Shown: positions 1 through 8,522 of the stretch, piece by piece
Numbering within the stretch: position 1 is the first letter of the stretch
Layout: every line of letters starts with the position of its first letter
Program-made: the position numbers and the translations under genes
Assembly (NCBI GenBank): GCA_017631055.1
Contig: JAGBTZ010000033.1
Coordinates: forward strand, 43,050-107,049
Length of the DNA: 64,000 bases
Source: Alistipes sp.
GTDB taxonomy: Bacteria > Bacteroidota > Bacteroidia > Bacteroidales > Rikenellaceae
Direction: 5' to 3'
Notes under the pieces: model-generated
Database searches by the model: none
Told to the model about the DNA's origin: nothing
Seen by the model: only the letters and a program-made list of their open reading frames with translations

Positions 1-1
1 C

Positions 2-2515
2 ATCGAGAACATCTCACAGATTATCTCGGCCGAGAACCGTTCAATCCCTGGCGGTACGCTTGATGTGGGCTCTAACACCTACTCGTTGCGTGTAGACCAG
101 GAGTTCTCGGGTGCCAAGGAGATGGAGAACATCGTCATCGGTACTCGTGGCGGAGCCAACATCTATCTGCGTGATGTGGCAACCATTACCGATACCCAGG
201 AGGAGCGCACACAGGAGGGCTTCAACAACGGTGAGAGAGCCGGTATGCTTATCATCCAGAAGCAGAATGGCGCAAATACGGTCGATATCTCGCGCAAGGT
301 AATGAAGGAGATGGAGAAGATTATGCCCACCCTCCCCTCGGATGTCCGTATCGAGCCCTTCATCGACAACTCCGACAACATTATGGATACGGCTCAGTCG
401 CTTATCGACACCATCCTTACCACCTTTATTATCGTGATGTTCGTGGTGATGTTGATGCTCGGTCGTTGGCGTGCGATGTTTATCATTGTGCTGACCATCC
501 CGATTTCGATGCTCTCGTCACTGATTTACCTGCTGATGACCGACTCGACACTGAACATTATCACAATGTCGTCAATCTCAATCTCGATTGGTATGGTGGT
601 CGATAACGCAATCGTTATCCTCGAGAATATCACCCAGCACATTGATCGTGGTTCGCGCGTTAAGCAGGCTGCAATCTTCGCTACGAAGGAGATGGGTCTT
701 TCGGTTATCGCATCTACACTGACCACGTTGGCGGTATTCTTGCCCCTTACGATGATTGAGGGTATGGCAGGTATCCTGTTCGGCCCGATGGGTTGGATGG
801 TTACCATTACGCTTACTGTCTCAATGGCTGCTGCGTTGACCTTCACACCGGTACTCTGCTCGCTTATCATGAAGCAGAATCCCAAGAAGTCAAAGATTCA
901 GCACTGGGTCGACAAGGGTATGGGTGGCCTCGAGAACTTCTATGGCCACATTCTCAATTGGTGTGTAAACCACCGCAAGACCTTTGTTTTGGGCGCATTA
1001 GCAATCTTCATAGGAGTCGTTGTCGGCATCGGTCCGCGCGTTAAGACCGAGTTTATGCCCTCGCAGGATAATGCCCGCATCGCAGTTAAAATCAAGTTGC
1101 CCGTAGGTACTCGTCAGGAGATTACTCGCGATGTAGCGATGCGTATCGATGAGGAGTTCCGCACGAAATATCCCGAGATTAAGACTATCGGTATGACCGA
1201 GGGTGTTGCCGACTCTGATAATGCATTTGCCTCGATTCAGGAGAACGGTACTCACTATATCTCGATGAATATCCGTCTGTTGAAGAAGACCGAGCGCGAG
1301 CGTTCACTGACCGAGATTTGTGACGGTATGCGTAAGGATTTGGAGAAGTATCCCGAGATTCGCTCATTCGAGGTTATCGAGTCGGGCCAGAAGGGTGGAG
1401 CCGGAGGTCAGTCATCGGTAGACATCGAGCTCTATGGCTACTCACTCGAGGATACCGACATCTATGCTGCCAAAATCAAGGAGATGATGCTCGGATTTGA
1501 GAGCTGTTCGGAGGTTGTCATCTCGCGCGAGGAGTATACTCCCGAGTTCCAGGTGGTATTCGACCGCGAGAAGTTGGCAATGAACGGATTGAACGTATCG
1601 ACAGCCGGAAACTATCTGCGTAACCGAGTGAATGGTGCCATTGCATCTTACTACCGTGAGGATGGTGAGGAGTACGACATCTTGGTACGCTACGCTAAGG
1701 AGTTCCGTGAGTCGAAGGAGGCATTGGAGAATGTCACTATTTATAGCCCCACCACCGGTGGCGCAATCAAGGTGCGCGACCTGGGCGAGGTTATCGAGAC
1801 CGTATCGCCCCCGTCAATCGAGCGTAAGGACCGTTCTCGCTATGTGAAGATTTCGGGCTCGGTTGCCCACGGATACGCAACATCGGATCTTATCGAGGCT
1901 ACAACTTTAGGTTTGAACGATATGGATATGCCGGCAGGTCTGACTTGGGACTTCGGTGGCTCGTATGAGGACCAGCAGGATACCTTCCGCGATATGTTTA
2001 TGCTCCTGGCACTGATGATTATCCTCGTATTTGTGATTATGGCATCGCAGTTCGAGTCGCTCAGCTATCCCTTTATCATCATGTTCTCGCTGCCCTTTGC
2101 GTTGGTGGGCGTATTGCTCGGATTGTGGATTTCGGGAACGCCGCTCGGCATTATGGGTCTGCTCGGTTTGTTGATGCTGGTCGGTATCGTTGTGAACAAC
2201 GGTATTATCCTGGTGGACTACACCCGCCTGTTGCAGGGTCGTGGTATGTCGGTACTCGAGGCTGCAGTGGCAGCAGGTCGCTCGCGTATGCGTCCTATCT
2301 TGATGACCACACTCACTACGGTTATGGGTATGGTTCCGATGGCTGTCGGCAACGGTGTCGGCTCCGAGATGTGGAACTCGCTCGGTATGTCGGTGGCGTG
2401 GGGACTCTCGTTCTCGACACTGATTACCCTGCTGCTCATTCCGGTACTCTATTGCATCCTTGCGCTTCGTCAAGAGCGCAAGGCGGCAAAGAAACTTGCT
2501 AAACTTAATGCGTAA
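2..2515 (+). CDS. RND-family multidrug efflux transporter, permease subunit (5'-truncated by window)
   Basis: Inner-membrane proton-driven RND (AcrB/HAE1-type) pump that would work with a periplasmic adaptor and an outer-membrane channel. The reading frame is open from base 2, so the start lies outside the window; about 837 residues remain of a usual 1,000-1,050. Visible features are the cluster of membrane helices with a GMVVDNAIVILENI motif (family helix-4 region carrying the proton-relay Asp), a large periplasmic loop, and a second membrane cluster with GIVVNNGIILVDYTR. It ends in a basic tail. The next gene begins 6 nt downstream and belongs to a small family typically found beside such pumps. 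Substrate cannot be told from sequence. Confidence 0.93.
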   Translation: MENISQIISAENRSIPGGTLDVGSNTYSLRVDQEFSGAKEMENIVIGTRGGANIYLRDVATITDTQEERTQEGFNNGERAGMLIIQKQNGANTVDISRKVMKEMEKIMPTLPSDVRIEPFIDNSDNIMDTAQSLIDTILTTFIIVMFVVMLMLGRWRAMFIIVLTIPISMLSSLIYLLMTDSTLNIITMSSISISIGMVVDNAIVILENITQHIDRGSRVKQAAIFATKEMGLSVIASTLTTLAVFLPLTMIEGMAGILFGPMGWMVTITLTVSMAAALTFTPVLCSLIMKQNPKKSKIQHWVDKGMGGLENFYGHILNWCVNHRKTFVLGALAIFIGVVVGIGPRVKTEFMPSQDNARIAVKIKLPVGTRQEITRDVAMRIDEEFRTKYPEIKTIGMTEGVADSDNAFASIQENGTHYISMNIRLLKKTERERSLTEICDGMRKDLEKYPEIRSFEVIESGQKGGAGGQSSVDIELYGYSLEDTDIYAAKIKEMMLGFESCSEVVISREEYTPEFQVVFDREKLAMNGLNVSTAGNYLRNRVNGAIASYYREDGEEYDILVRYAKEFRESKEALENVTIYSPTTGGAIKVRDLGEVIETVSPPSIERKDRSRYVKISGSVAHGYATSDLIEATTLGLNDMDMPAGLTWDFGGSYEDQQDTFRDMFMLLALMIILVFVIMASQFESLSYPFIIMFSLPFALVGVLLGLWISGTPLGIMGLLGLLMLVGIVVNNGIILVDYTRLLQGRGMSVLEAAVAAGRSRMRPILMTTLTTVMGMVPMAVGNGVGSEMWNSLGMSVAWGLSFSTLITLLLIPVLYCILALRQERKAAKKLAKLNA

Positions 2516-2521
2516 CAGATT

Positions 2522-2815
2522 ATGAAAGCGATATTTTTGGCCTGCAATCAGGCACTTTATGAAGAGGTACGTCAGAAGATGAACGAACTCGGAGTTCGTG
2601 GCTATACCTCGTGGGAGGAGGTTACAGGTTGCGGTATGACAACCGGAGAGCCTCACTTGGGCGATGCCGTATGGCCCACCCTCAACTCGGCAATCATCGC
2701 CATTACGGAGGATGACAAGGCAGATGCGCTGCTTGCTGCTGTCCGTCAGATAGATGAGGATAACTCCAAGCTCGGCTTGCGTGCCTTCTGGTGGCACGTT
2801 GGCGGCACGATGTAG
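2522..2815 (+). CDS. PG0541-like RND-transporter-associated small protein
   Basis: A 97-residue soluble protein with a ferredoxin-like, P-II-resembling layout (MKAIFLACNQ strand, central GCGMTTGEPHLGD loop, C-terminal FWWHVGGTM). It matches my recollection of the PG0541 family of transporter-associated proteins in Bacteroidota, whose biochemical role is unknown. The start is 6 nt after the RND pump stop and the gene is followed by a strong hairpin, so it is the last gene of the pump operon. A sensor or regulator of the pump is plausible but is inference. Confidence 0.75.
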   Translation: MKAIFLACNQALYEEVRQKMNELGVRGYTSWEEVTGCGMTTGEPHLGDAVWPTLNSAIIAITEDDKADALLAAVRQIDEDNSKLGLRAFWWHVGGTM

Positions 2816-2839
2816 AACTCATTGCCGTTGCAGAAATAG

Positions 2840-2880
2840 GGGCTGACTAAGTTGAAACTTAGTCAGCCCTCATTTCTTAA
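2840..2880 (+). terminator. Rho-independent terminator of the RND operon
   Basis: A 12-bp perfect stem (GGGCTGACTAAG, loop TTGAAA, then the complement), followed by a T-rich stretch. It lies 24 nt after the stop of the PG0541-like gene. Confidence 0.8.
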
Positions 2881-2920
2881 GTGAGATTAGAGAATTTAAG
2901 GGGGTTAAGTTTTTTTTAAG

Positions 2921-3014
2921 AGAGTTTAAGGAGTTTAAGGAGTTTAAGGAGTTTAAGGGTGTATTACAAACTCCTCCCCTGTCTTAGGGGAGGTGCCCGC
3001 AGGGCGGAGGGGTC
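2921..3014. repeat. Composite intergenic repeat, copy 1 (9-nt tandem units plus double hairpin)
   Basis: Positions 2921-2958 hold about four 9-nt units of GAGTTTAAG. Positions 2971-3014 hold a hairpin (CTCCCCT / AGGGGAG), a small hairpin GCCC-GCA-GGGC, then GGAGGGGTC. Related copies occur near 14.8 kb (two) and 39.7 kb. No coding potential is seen; the rest of 2816-3084 is terminators. Confidence 0.75.
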
Positions 3015-3028
3015 GAGGCCAATAGCAA

Positions 3029-3066
3029 AAACTAAAGCCACCCGAAATTTCGGGTGGCTTTAGTTT
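3029..3066 (-). terminator. greA: Bidirectional terminator, greA 3' end
   Basis: A perfect 38-nt palindrome centred between 3047 and 3048, with core CCACCCGAAA/TTTCGGGTGG and A/T-rich outer arms that give a T run on either strand. It lies 18 nt beyond the greA stop. Confidence 0.85.
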
Positions 3067-3084
3067 ACTACTAATCAGCAGTTG

Positions 3085-3561
3085 TTAGATTGAAATCTCT
3101 TTAATTTCGAACTTAATGACACCTGCGGGAACAGTTACCTCAACAACCTCGCCTGCCTTCTTGCCAAGCAGAGCCTTAGCGATGGGGGTACCGATTGCGA
3201 GCTTACCCTCACGGAGGTTAGCCTCATTCTCCGATACGATAGTATAGGTCACCTCCTTGCCGTTATTGTGGTTCAGAAGGGTTACCTTGCTCAAAATCTG
3301 CACCTTGCTCTTGTCGATTTTACTCTCGTCGATAATTCGCGAGTTGGCGAGTGTATCCTCCAACTTGGCGATACGCATCTCGAGCAGACCCTGAGCCTCG
3401 CGTGCTGCATCATACTCCGCATTCTCCGACAAGTCGCCCTTATCGCGTGCCTCGGCAATGGCTGCGGCTGCCGCAGGACGCTCAACCGAACGCATGTGGT
3501 CGAGTTCGTCCTTCAACTTCTTGTAACCTTCAGCTGTAAGGTAAATAATCTCTTTTGCCAT
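3085..3561 (-). CDS. greA: Transcription elongation factor GreA
   Basis: Binds RNA polymerase in the secondary channel and stimulates cleavage of the 3' end of backtracked RNA. The 158-residue length is normal for GreA. The N-terminal coiled coil (residues about 1-75) carries the family signature around DKGDLSENAEY, including the acidic tip. The C-terminal FKBP-like domain ends in KFEIKEISI. The gene is monocistronic: a consensus promoter lies upstream on the minus strand and a perfect palindromic terminator downstream. Confidence 0.97.
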   Translation of the reverse strand: MAKEIIYLTAEGYKKLKDELDHMRSVERPAAAAAIAEARDKGDLSENAEYDAAREAQGLLEMRIAKLEDTLANSRIIDESKIDKSKVQILSKVTLLNHNNGKEVTYTIVSENEANLREGKLAIGTPIAKALLGKKAGEVVEVTVPAGVIKFEIKEISI

Positions 3562-3666
3562 AGTTTATCTCGTTTTGTTACTATATCCAACAATTATTTT
3601 GGCGACACAAAAAATTAAGAACTCCGACTCCTCGCCGAGAATCGGAATCCCACATAAATCTGTATG

Positions 3667-3697
3667 CAAAGGTAGGGCTTATTTTTGAATTTGCAAA
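3667..3697 (-). promoter_or_regulatory. Primary-sigma promoter of greA
   Basis: Read on the minus strand: a -33 element TTTG (3694-3697), a 19-nt spacer, and a -7 box TACCTTTG (3667-3674), matching the Bacteroides TTG/TAnnTTTG consensus. It lies about 105 nt upstream of the greA start. Confidence 0.75.
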
Positions 3698-3794
3698 CAA
3701 AAGGCGACAAAAAGCACCACAAAGAGCCCGAAACTCGCACAGCGGAACTACTCCTCTGGCACAAATCGTGCCTATCTCACAACGATATTGCACC

Positions 3795-4409
3795 ATGAAA
3801 AGATTACTCCTCATACTCACGCTCCTCGGGGCGATAAGCGCCACCTCCCGAGCACAGACTCTTCGGGTGGGAGTTCGCATCGGAGCCAACGCCACCGACC
3901 TCTCACTGCCAAAGGTGTCGTTCGGCGAGAGATATATCGTCAGCGATAACGCTAAGGTCGGATTGGAGAGTGCCATTATGGCTCGCCTCAACATCACACG
4001 CCATCTCCATCTGCAGGCCGAATTTGAGTATAGCCTCTCGTGCTACCAGGTGCGATATGTGGCTCCGATTGAGCAATTGCGGGTCAGGCTCCACGCCAAT
4101 AGAATCGAACTTCCGCTGATGATAGGAGTTAATATCGGCCCCATGCATCTTCTGTGCGGAACATTTATCCGCATAGCTCACTCCGAGAAGAGCAGTGCGC
4201 CCAACTTGGTCAAGATAAAGTTTAACGATTCGGATGTCGGTTTGATGGGCGGACTGGGGGTTAACCTCGGCAGATTCTTTATCGAGGCACGCATCTCGGG
4301 CTACCCGCGAAGTGTGATCCACAGCCGAGTGGAGTCGCAAGGCACAACCGAGCAGATACGGCTCAAACGCCATATCCGCTACTCGCTCTCGACAGGAATT
4401 CTATTCTAA
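3795..4409 (+). CDS. Putative outer-membrane beta-barrel protein (PorT-like)
   Basis: A 204-residue exported protein. The start at 3795 is chosen because it opens a clean signal peptide (MKRLLLILTLLGAISATSRA, cleavage before QTLRVG); an in-frame ATG nine codons earlier would spoil it. The mature part alternates polar and hydrophobic residues, is rich in glycine and aromatic residues, and ends in a hydrophobic ILF, as outer-membrane barrels do. PorT-like barrels of this size are common in Bacteroidota. It runs convergently with the DUF4837 gene, with only 13 nt between stops and no evident terminator. Function unknown. Confidence 0.7.
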   Translation: MKRLLLILTLLGAISATSRAQTLRVGVRIGANATDLSLPKVSFGERYIVSDNAKVGLESAIMARLNITRHLHLQAEFEYSLSCYQVRYVAPIEQLRVRLHANRIELPLMIGVNIGPMHLLCGTFIRIAHSEKSSAPNLVKIKFNDSDVGLMGGLGVNLGRFFIEARISGYPRSVIHSRVESQGTTEQIRLKRHIRYSLSTGILF

Positions 4410-4422
4410 GCAGCTCTTCGGC

Positions 4423-5427
4423 CTACTTTGCAGCCGAGGTTGGGAATTGCGTCATATAGACCAAGTGCTCCAGCGGTCGCAAGAAGTTACGTTTGCCGAG
4501 CTTGGGCGAGTAGACATAGCAGTCGATGGTAAAGACCCTGTTCGTGGCGGTATCGACAGTCGAGAAGCTCACAAACGGGCCTCCCATAAAGTCGTTGGCC
4601 ACATCCCACAATCCTCGCATCTCGACCCAAAGGCGACCCTCGATACGCATCATTCGGTAGTCGGGCTCATATTCGCCCAGCGTAGTCATATAGGAGCCAT
4701 CGGAAGGACCAGGAATCTTCGCAGCAAATTTGTTACGCGCAGCCGTCAACGCCTTCAACGACAACGACTCCTTACCCTCGTAGGGATATGAGTAGACAAA
4801 GAAGCCCTGACTTGCAGTGGGAAACTCGTATGAAGCCCACACAAAATCCTCAGTAGCATTACGCAGCGTATAACCCTTCGGGATATGCATCGTAACACCG
4901 AACTTTTCGTGGATAACTTTCTCCAACTCCTTGGCACCGAACTTTCGACCGAAGTCGATTGTACGATCACGCTCAGCCGACTCGAGCACCTGCACCAGAT
5001 TGTCGCCATTCTCGGCCAGCAGAGAGGTCAATGCCTCCTGGGTCGGAGCTTGCGCCAAAATCATAATTTGAGGCTTGGCCGTAACATCATACTGCACACC
5101 GATACCCGCATTCTCGACCGTGGGGTCTACCAGCAACTTCAGCACGTTACGATGACGCTCGAGCAGATTTTTGAAGTTGTCGGGAGCCACACGCAGCACA
5201 TCATACAACGGCTCATATTGATTATTGGTCGGCACCGGTTGTTGCAGAAAGTAACGAAGCGTATCGCCGGCAGAGCCCTCCCAGATGTTGTTCTTGCAGA
5301 CAACAATCACCTCGTAGGGTGCGCCCTGCGAAGTTTGCCCGTCACCGGCCAGACGATGAAATGCATCACAACCAACCATCACACACGCCACAATGGCAAT
5401 ACCGAATATGCGCAGATATTTTCCCAT
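4423..5427 (-). CDS. DUF4837 family lipoprotein
   Basis: A 334-residue predicted lipoprotein of unknown function. The N-terminus has a short basic region, a hydrophobic stretch and a lipobox VMVGC (Cys 19), so the protein should be anchored in the membrane by a lipid. The rest is soluble and matches the length and overall sequence of DUF4837, a family largely confined to Bacteroidota. A TATATTTG box at 5458-5465 lies 30 nt upstream on the same strand. It is divergent from the deacetylase/ubiX pair. Confidence 0.8.
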   Translation of the reverse strand: MGKYLRIFGIAIVACVMVGCDAFHRLAGDGQTSQGAPYEVIVVCKNNIWEGSAGDTLRYFLQQPVPTNNQYEPLYDVLRVAPDNFKNLLERHRNVLKLLVDPTVENAGIGVQYDVTAKPQIMILAQAPTQEALTSLLAENGDNLVQVLESAERDRTIDFGRKFGAKELEKVIHEKFGVTMHIPKGYTLRNATEDFVWASYEFPTASQGFFVYSYPYEGKESLSLKALTAARNKFAAKIPGPSDGSYMTTLGEYEPDYRMMRIEGRLWVEMRGLWDVANDFMGGPFVSFSTVDTATNRVFTIDCYVYSPKLGKRNFLRPLEHLVYMTQFPTSAAK

Positions 5428-5457
5428 ATTAAAAATGCTACATTAAATTAAGATTGC

Positions 5458-5465
5458 CAAATATA
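5458..5465 (-). promoter_or_regulatory. -7 box for the DUF4837 gene
   Basis: TATATTTG on the minus strand, fitting TAnnTTTG. No well-spaced TTG at -33 is visible, so this rests on the -7 box and its position only. Confidence 0.45.
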
Positions 5466-5508
5466 CGAAAAATTTGCCAAAGAGGTAACATTTACCGAGA
5501 AAAATATC

Positions 5509-5516
5509 TACATTTG
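5509..5516 (+). promoter_or_regulatory. -7 box for the deacetylase-ubiX operon
   Basis: TACATTTG fits TAnnTTTG and ends 23 nt before the ATG at 5540. The nearest upstream TTG is spaced too far for a standard -33 element. Confidence 0.45.
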
Positions 5517-5539
5517 CGAATGTAAACCTTTTGACCAGG

Positions 5540-6148
5540 ATGTTAAAGATTGTCGACAAAGTACTCAGATATCTGATACCCGACTCGACTTGGAGTATCA
5601 ACGACCCCGAGGGTATCTATCTCACCTTCGATGACGGACCTACGCCCGGAGTGACGGAGTGGATACTCGCCACGCTGGAGAAGTACGATGCCAAGGCGAC
5701 CTTTTTTGTGCTGGGTAAAAATGCCGAACTCTACCCCGACCTCTACCAGAAAATTCTCGATGCAGGTCACAAGATAGGCAACCACACCTATTCGCACCAG
5801 AAGGGTTGGTGTATGTCGCTCGAGCGTTACTTGGAGGATATAGATTGTGCCGATGACATACTCCATAGCGACCTCTTTCGCCCGCCTTACGCACGAGTAA
5901 CCCCATCACAGATGAGGGCTGTGGCTGAGCGCTTTAAGATTGTGATGTGGAGCATCGTTTCGCACGACTACAATCGCCATCTGTCGCCCCGCCGGGTGAC
6001 CAACATCGTTCTCAAAGACATCAAGCCGGGCTCGATTGTTGTCTTCCACGACAGCGACAAAGCCTTTAGCAATATGAATTACGCCTTAGTGCAGACGCTC
6101 GAATTTGCAAAGCAGAAGGGCTGGAAGTGTAAAATCATAGAGTTGTAA
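5540..6148 (+). CDS. NodB-type polysaccharide deacetylase family protein
   Basis: A 202-residue carbohydrate esterase family 4 domain, predicted to remove N- or O-acetyl groups from a cell-envelope polysaccharide. The metal-site motifs are present: TFDDG (Asp 31, Asp 32), NHTYSH (His 82, His 86), RPPY (114-117), and a late VFHDS (His 170). There is no signal peptide, so it is either cytoplasmic or exported by another route. The ATG at 5540 is preferred; a TTG three codons upstream is also in frame. It is followed after 6 nt by ubiX and is probably co-transcribed with it. The substrate is not evident. Confidence 0.88.
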   Translation: MLKIVDKVLRYLIPDSTWSINDPEGIYLTFDDGPTPGVTEWILATLEKYDAKATFFVLGKNAELYPDLYQKILDAGHKIGNHTYSHQKGWCMSLERYLEDIDCADDILHSDLFRPPYARVTPSQMRAVAERFKIVMWSIVSHDYNRHLSPRRVTNIVLKDIKPGSIVVFHDSDKAFSNMNYALVQTLEFAKQKGWKCKIIEL

Positions 6149-6154
6149 CCTTCG

Positions 6155-6718
6155 ATGAGAGTTATTGTAGCCATAACGGGAGCCAGCGGCTCGATATACG
6201 CCCGATTGACCATCGAGGCACTTTTGCGTGCACCCGAGGTCGAACATATAGCATTGATTTTCAGCGATACGGCTCGTGAGGTTGTCGCATTCGAAGGGGT
6301 CGAAATACCCCACGATGAGCGTATTACAATCTACAACAATCACGACCTTTTTGCCCCTGTTGCCAGCGGTTCGGCTTCATACGATGCAATGGTGGTAGTA
6401 CCCTCTTCGGTCGGCACGCTCGGGCGCATTGCCCACGGACTCTCACAGACTCTCATCGAGCGAGCGGCAGACGTGATACTCAAGGAGCGCAGACGACTGA
6501 TTTTGGTGGTACGCGAGGCACCCTATTCGCTTATCCATCTGCGCAATATGACCTCCGTCACCGAGGCAGGAGGCATCATCGTTCCCGCCTCGCCCTCGTT
6601 TTATTCCCACCCCACGACCATCGAGCAGGCATGCCTGACCGTTGTCGAGCGCATCATTGCGCTGCTCGGCATCCGACAGCCTCACTACCAGTGGCAAGGC
6701 GATAAGGGCGAGAATTAA
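6155..6718 (+). CDS. ubiX: UbiX-type flavin prenyltransferase
   Basis: Joins dimethylallyl phosphate to reduced FMN to make prenylated FMN, the cofactor of UbiD decarboxylases. The 187-residue length is typical. The N-terminal AITGASGSIYARL is the flavin-binding motif. Later motifs are VVPSSVGTLGRIAHG and a conserved basic REAPYSLIHLRNM segment. The matching UbiD-family decarboxylase lies in this window at 19026-20864, so the two halves are unlinked but about 13 kb apart. The likely pathway is menaquinone synthesis, since Bacteroidales are menaquinone users. Confidence 0.94.
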   Translation: MRVIVAITGASGSIYARLTIEALLRAPEVEHIALIFSDTAREVVAFEGVEIPHDERITIYNNHDLFAPVASGSASYDAMVVVPSSVGTLGRIAHGLSQTLIERAADVILKERRRLILVVREAPYSLIHLRNMTSVTEAGGIIVPASPSFYSHPTTIEQACLTVVERIIALLGIRQPHYQWQGDKGEN

Positions 6719-6810
6719 GTTTCCTGTTGGCAATAAACGAATTAGGGCAAAAAGTCAATCTTGCCCACCTCGCCATTGTTTTGCTGAAAGCAAAAAATGT
6801 GAATGGTGGA

Positions 6811-6842
6811 TTGTGAATTGTGGATTTTATTTTCTATCTTTG
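6811..6842 (+). promoter_or_regulatory. Primary-sigma promoter of the GNAT-like gene
   Basis: TTG at 6811-6813, a 21-nt spacer, and TATCTTTG at 6835-6842. The ATG at 6867 follows after 24 nt. The 148-nt intergenic region also holds a short direct repeat of GTGAATGGTGGAT type, without coding potential. Confidence 0.7.
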
Positions 6843-6866
6843 TATATTGACAAATTGTGCTAATCA

Positions 6867-8078
6867 ATGGAAGTAGGAAAGTATACGTTGAAAGAGGTTG
6901 TGACGGCTTACGACGAGCGTCAATTTCTCGACCTGCCGAAGCGCCTATACAAGGGTAACCGCAATTGGGTCTGCCCTCTCGACAATGATATAAAAGCCGT
7001 CTTCGACAAGAGCCGAAACGAACTCTTTGCCGAGGGCGAAGCAATCCGTTGGATTGCTATCGACAGCGAGGGGAAGGTCGTTGGTCGCATCGCTGCTTTC
7101 TACGACAAGCAACACGCTTTCAGTTACGAGCAGCCCACGGGCGGATGTGGTTTCTTCGAGGCTATCAACGACCAGGAGTTGGCCAATACGCTCTTCGATG
7201 CAGCCCGAGAGTGGCTTGCGCAGAGGGGTATGGAGGCGATGGATGGCCCGATAAACTTCGGCTCGCGCGACTCGTGGTGGGGAGTGCTGGTGGAGGGATT
7301 TGAGTTCCAACCACTCTACGGTAACCCCTACAACCCACCCTACTACAAGGAGTTGTTCGAGGGCTACGGTTTCCATAACTACTTCAACCAGAACTCTTAC
7401 ATCTGGCGTGTTGACGAAGATAACTTGAGCGAGATAGCGCTCGAGAAGGCCCATAGAGTTCTCTCAAACAAGAGTTATCACATCGAGCGAATTGATATGC
7501 ATAACCTCGAGGACGAGGCCGAGAATTTCCGTCAGATTTACAACAAAGCGTGGTCGCTCTTCACGGGTGTAAAGCCTATGGAGAGTGACGAGGCACAGGC
7601 GATGCTTCAGAAGATAAAACCCATAATCGACCCCAACCTTATCTACTTTGCCTATCACGAGCAGGAGCCTATCGGATTCTTTATCATGGTGCCCGACCTG
7701 AACTCTATCATCGGCAAGTTTAATGGTAAGTTCGGCATCGTCAATCAATTGAGATTATTGTGGAATTTGAAGGTTACACGTTCGTGCGAGCGAGTATTCG
7801 GACTAATCTTCGGTATCACGCCCGACTACCACGGCAAGGGTATCGAGTCGGCTATAATGACCCACATCCTCGAAACCTATATTCGTTCGGGGCACAACCG
7901 CTACAAGAGTTTCGAGTTTGCGTGGATTGGCGACTTTAACCCCGTAATGAACAGAATGATTGAGCGTTACGTCTGCGCCAAGCGTCACAAGATGCACACC
8001 ACCTATCGCTACCTATTCGACCGTAGCAAACCATTCACCCGCTGTCCTCGCTTAGGACTTAAACGCAGAGAAGAGTAA
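6867..8078 (+). CDS. GNAT-like N-acetyltransferase family protein
   Basis: A 403-residue cytoplasmic protein. The C-terminal half (about 200-375) looks like a GNAT fold, with a probable acetyl-CoA motif in TPDYHGKGIESAIMTHI and a final beta strand in YKSFEFAWIG. The N-terminal half (KEVVTAYDERQFLDLPKRLYKGN...) is characteristic of a conserved Bacteroidota group of unknown substrate. It has its own promoter (6811-6842). The enzymatic assignment is by fold resemblance only. Confidence 0.65.
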   Translation: MEVGKYTLKEVVTAYDERQFLDLPKRLYKGNRNWVCPLDNDIKAVFDKSRNELFAEGEAIRWIAIDSEGKVVGRIAAFYDKQHAFSYEQPTGGCGFFEAINDQELANTLFDAAREWLAQRGMEAMDGPINFGSRDSWWGVLVEGFEFQPLYGNPYNPPYYKELFEGYGFHNYFNQNSYIWRVDEDNLSEIALEKAHRVLSNKSYHIERIDMHNLEDEAENFRQIYNKAWSLFTGVKPMESDEAQAMLQKIKPIIDPNLIYFAYHEQEPIGFFIMVPDLNSIIGKFNGKFGIVNQLRLLWNLKVTRSCERVFGLIFGITPDYHGKGIESAIMTHILETYIRSGHNRYKSFEFAWIGDFNPVMNRMIERYVCAKRHKMHTTYRYLFDRSKPFTRCPRLGLKRREE

Positions 8079-8123
8079 CACAATAGATACAAATTGAAAC
8101 ATAAACCTAAAAAGAATAGAAGT

Positions 8124-8504
8124 ATGAAACGTATTGCACTGTGGGCAGTAGCACTGCTAACGATTTTGGGACTACAATCCTGCAACAAAGATAATTTCGG
8201 TTACGAGAGACAGGTAGAGTTCACAGCCGAGGGTGGCACAAAGAGCGTTACCGGCACAGAGTCAATTTACGAACTCTCGATTGCCAACTACAACGGCAAC
8301 GAGGAGTGGGATGATGACGAGTTGGATGGCAACGAGTCGGTAATGACCGTACATTTCGATTGGCTCTCGGCCGTAGCGACACGCCACACCAAAACCATCG
8401 TAATCACTGCCGAGCCCAACAAGACAGGCAAGCGCCGTGTGCTCTACATCTACGGAGAGGTGCGAGATCGTTCTTCTTGCATCAAAGTAATTCAGGATAA
8501 GTAA
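8124..8504 (+). CDS. Small lipoprotein with a BACON-like domain
   Basis: A 126-residue predicted lipoprotein. The start at 8124 gives a proper signal (MKRIALWAVALLTILGLQSC, lipobox LQSC); an in-frame TTG ten codons earlier adds only a charged leader. The mature part reads FTAEGGTKSVTGTESI ... VHFDWLSA ... KTIVITAEPNKTGKRR ... IKVIQDK, the pattern of a single BACON beta-sandwich. BACON domains in Bacteroidota are thought to bind carbohydrate or mucin. The gene sits 45 nt after the GNAT-like gene and 18 nt before gcvT, so it may be co-transcribed with them without sharing a function. Confidence 0.6.
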   Translation: MKRIALWAVALLTILGLQSCNKDNFGYERQVEFTAEGGTKSVTGTESIYELSIANYNGNEEWDDDELDGNESVMTVHFDWLSAVATRHTKTIVITAEPNKTGKRRVLYIYGEVRDRSSCIKVIQDK

Positions 8505-8522
8505 AATCAAAACCATAACATC

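Noticed and set aside
8505-8522. Glycine riboswitch before gcvT
   Set aside because: Only 18 nt separate gcvT from the previous gene; too short for the aptamer.
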